From NCBI GenBank assembly GCA_946542925.1, contig CAMNLA010000021.1, positions 53,807-117,806 of the forward strand: a stretch of DNA of 64,000 nucleotides. Reading direction: 5' to 3'. The stretch's first letter is position 1. Each line of letters begins with the position of its first letter. The notes beneath the pieces are model-generated. The model was not told where the DNA came from, made no database searches, and saw nothing but the letters and a program-made list of their open reading frames with translations. This document shows, piece by piece, positions 62,365 through 64,000 of this stretch. This stretch comes from UBA4363 sp002393965. GTDB taxonomy: Bacteria; Bacteroidota; Bacteroidia; Bacteroidales; Paludibacteraceae. A program made the position numbers and the translations under genes.

Positions 62365-63525
62365 ATGAATCAGACAGTGAAACAGATGACATCGTTCATT
62401 GTGATGGATATTTTGGAGCGTGTGGAGAAAATGCGTGCGGAGGGAGTGTCGGATATTATCTCCATGGAGGTGGGTGAACCGGATTTCGATATTCCATCGT
62501 CTTCCAAGAGTGCTGTCGAACAGGCCTTGCGGAGATCAAATACGCACTATACTCACTCGCTCGGTGACGAGCCACTGAGACAGGCCATCTGTGACCTCTA
62601 CAGACGGGAGTACGGCGTGGAGGTGACATCCGACCGAGTGATGCTGACATCGGGATCGTCTCCGGCTATTCTCATGGCGATGCTATTGTTGTGTAACCCG
62701 GGCGATGAAGTGATCCTCTCCAATCCTGGTTATTCCTGTTACGCCAATTTCGTCCGTGCCGCACATGCCGTTCCTGTCGAGGTCCCTGTGGATGCTCATA
62801 CGGGATTCTGTTACGATGTCCGGGAACTGCATTCGTATATCACGCCACGCACAAAGGCCATTTTTGTCAATTCACCCATGAACCCTGCCGGTACGCTGAT
62901 GTCTCCGGAGGTCATGAAAGAGATTGCCTCGCTCGGACTTCCGGTCGTCAGTGATGAGATCTACCACGGACTCGTCTATGAGGGTAAGGCACACAGCATG
63001 CTTGAGTTTACGGACAATACGTATGTGCTCAACGGATTCTCCAAGCGGTTTGCCATGACTGGGCTGCGTCTGGGATATATGATTGCGCCTCAGGCATCCA
63101 TGCGGGACTTGCGTACGCTGCAGCAGAACCTGATGATTTGTGCACCGTCCTTATCTCAGAAGGCGGCGCTGGCGGCACTGAACGAAGCCTTGAAAGAGGG
63201 AGGGGATGCGGAACGCATGCGCCATGCCTATGACGAACGACGACGCTTCCTGGTTCCAGCTCTGCGTTCCATAGGATTCATGATTGAGTCCAACCCTGCC
63301 GGTGCCTTTTATGTCTTTGCCGATGCACGCCGCTTCCTGAACGATTCCCGTTTCCCGTCCGATTGCTATGGACTGGCTCTCGACCTGCTCGAACACACAC
63401 ATGTGGCTGTTACGCCAGGTATTGACTTTGGCAGTAGGGGAGAAGGCTACCTTCGTTTCTCCTACGCCACATCTCTTGAAAACATTCAGGAGGCAGTGAG
63501 AAGACTGAAAGACTACCTTTCTTGA
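62365..63525 (+). CDS. PLP-dependent aminotransferase, class I/II
   Basis: This 386-residue protein is a fold-type I aminotransferase like the aspartate/aromatic group: SMEVGEPDFDIP near the N-terminus, LTSGSSPAILMAML, NPGYSCYANFVRA, FVNSPMNPAGTLMS (substrate-side Asn), SDEIYHGLVYEG and the PLP lysine in LNGFSKRFAMTGLRLGYM. A conserved arginine lies in YLRFSYATS near the C-terminus. The amino-acid substrate cannot be predicted. It is the last gene of the run that starts at mntP, and a terminator follows. Confidence 0.9.
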   Translation: MNQTVKQMTSFIVMDILERVEKMRAEGVSDIISMEVGEPDFDIPSSSKSAVEQALRRSNTHYTHSLGDEPLRQAICDLYRREYGVEVTSDRVMLTSGSSPAILMAMLLLCNPGDEVILSNPGYSCYANFVRAAHAVPVEVPVDAHTGFCYDVRELHSYITPRTKAIFVNSPMNPAGTLMSPEVMKEIASLGLPVVSDEIYHGLVYEGKAHSMLEFTDNTYVLNGFSKRFAMTGLRLGYMIAPQASMRDLRTLQQNLMICAPSLSQKAALAALNEALKEGGDAERMRHAYDERRRFLVPALRSIGFMIESNPAGAFYVFADARRFLNDSRFPSDCYGLALDLLEHTHVAVTPGIDFGSRGEGYLRFSYATSLENIQEAVRRLKDYLS

Positions 63526-63530
63526 TTGAC

Positions 63531-63568
63531 AGCGATAGGGTGGAGATTCTTATCTATCGTTTTTTTTG
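63531..63568 (+). terminator. Intrinsic terminator after the aminotransferase gene
   Basis: A 6-bp stem (CGATAG with CTATCG) closes a loop of about 15 bases and leads into a run of eight T residues. Confidence 0.65.
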
Positions 63569-63710
63569 ATTTATTTGGCATGAAAACAACACTCCATCAG
63601 TCAGATAGGTGGATTTTTTATTTTTGATTTAGAAATTGGTAAAAAAAACAATATTGGGGCTTCTGTGTTCATGTTTTAGCAATTCATAATGATTGATGCT
63701 AAAAATTCGC

Positions 63711-63718
63711 TATCTTAG
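63711..63718 (+). promoter_or_regulatory. Likely -7 box of the XRE gene
   Basis: TATCTTAG has one mismatch to TAnnTTTG and lies 42 bases before the ATG at 63761. The region around it is AT-rich. Confidence 0.35.
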
Positions 63719-63760
63719 TTATCTTCAAAATATTATTGGGATAGTAAAGACTTAAACCGA

Positions 63761-63958
63761 ATGAAAGTAGTGCCAGCCGATAAAAAGCGCACGAATAAGT
63801 GGCTGTCCGACAAACTCGGCAAGGATCCTGCTACAGTGTCCAAGTGGGTCACCAATACCACCCAGCCAAGCCTTGAAGCTCTCATTGCAATAGCAAATGC
63901 GCTTGAAGTGCCTGTGCAGGAGTTGGTGAGACAGGAAGAATTCAATCAAGAGAAATAA
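63761..63958 (+). CDS. Small XRE-family helix-turn-helix regulator
   Basis: This 65-residue protein is essentially one Xre/Cro helix-turn-helix: KKRTNKWLSDKLGKDPATVS forms helices 2-3 and SLEALIAIANALEVPVQELV the last helices. The ATG at 63761 is used; upstream codons stay open but hold no other start. In Bacteroidota such small regulators often precede an accessory gene, and the next gene starts five bases after its stop. It probably regulates that gene. Confidence 0.85.
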   Translation: MKVVPADKKRTNKWLSDKLGKDPATVSKWVTNTTQPSLEALIAIANALEVPVQELVRQEEFNQEK

Positions 63959-63963
63959 GTCAA

Positions 63964-64000
63964 ATGATAACAAAAGACGAAATACAAGAACTGCTGCATA
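63964..64000 (+). CDS. Start of an unknown gene, cut by the window end
   Basis: ATG at 63964 opens a frame MITKDEIQELLH that runs off the window. Twelve residues are not enough to name it. The start resembles AlbA-type ATP-binding proteins often found behind small XRE regulators in Bacteroidota, but this is only an impression. The five-base gap to the XRE gene suggests one transcript. Confidence 0.35.
   Translation, partial: MITKDEIQELLH

Overview
The window looks like chromosomal DNA from a member of the Bacteroidales (phylum Bacteroidota). The signs are a SusC/SusD pair, a Wzi-family capsule protein, Bacteroidota-typical families (DUF4301, DUF4293, DUF5606, a T9SS plug protein), and promoters of the Bacteroides type: TAnnTTTG boxes sit in front of most transcription units, while purine-rich ribosome binding sites are scarce. 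The genus cannot be fixed from the sequence alone; a Prevotella-like relative is plausible. No rRNA, tRNA, CRISPR array or insertion sequence was found.

Layout. 1-6.3 kb: tail of an unknown gene, prfC with a small FlK-like thioesterase, and a divergent unit of an EamA transporter with a Dna2-like nuclease-helicase. 6.3-15.6 kb (minus strand): an AddB-like/AddA-like helicase-nuclease pair behind an unusual hydrolase fused to a HAD-like domain, with a long leader, then a DUF4301 protein. 15.6-23.5 kb: a pectin-type polysaccharide utilisation locus (an 11-bp tandem repeat, SusC, SusD, a PL1 pectate-lyase lipoprotein). 23.8-29.9 kb: housekeeping genes (prs, holA, rfbB, rpsP) and a lone HsdR_N-type protein, with a dense array of structured repeats on both sides of holA. 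30-38.1 kb: one long operon for a surface glycan (deacetylase-like protein, initiating sugar transferase, FemAB/GNAT-like protein, Wzi protein, and WbpE-, WbpD- and WbpB-like enzymes). 38.2-42.8 kb: DUF4293 protein and a large MG2/TonB-plug mosaic protein. 43-43.7 kb: a HigBA toxin-antitoxin module. 43.9-47 kb: an Lrp regulator divergent from metY and metA. 47-53.2 kb: PBP1A, Dabb protein, Ogt, DUF1294 protein, flavodoxin, a radical SAM protein and a DUF5606 protein. 53.3-56.7 kb: a multidomain pectinesterase with a probable T9SS sorting tail. 57-63.5 kb: mntP-ubiE-mutS2-T9SS plug-aminotransferase in one direction. The window ends in a small XRE regulator and the first codons of another gene.

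The genes combine into several themes. SusC/SusD, pectate lyase and pectinesterase suggest growth on pectin. The Wbp-like enzymes would make a diacetamido uronic acid sugar. In Porphyromonas this Wbp pathway is needed for the anionic lipopolysaccharide that anchors type IX secretion cargo, and this window also carries a T9SS plug protein and a probable T9SS cargo. MetA has glutamate at position 111, the residue linked with acetyl-CoA use, and lies next to an O-acetylhomoserine sulfhydrylase, so the two form a consistent direct-sulfhydrylation route to methionine precursors.

The most unusual feature is the repeat array at 25.3-27.8 kb. It holds about seven copies of a roughly 100-bp element with three hairpins, interleaved with a 70-bp element and a short palindrome. 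Some differences between copies are compensatory and keep the stems paired.
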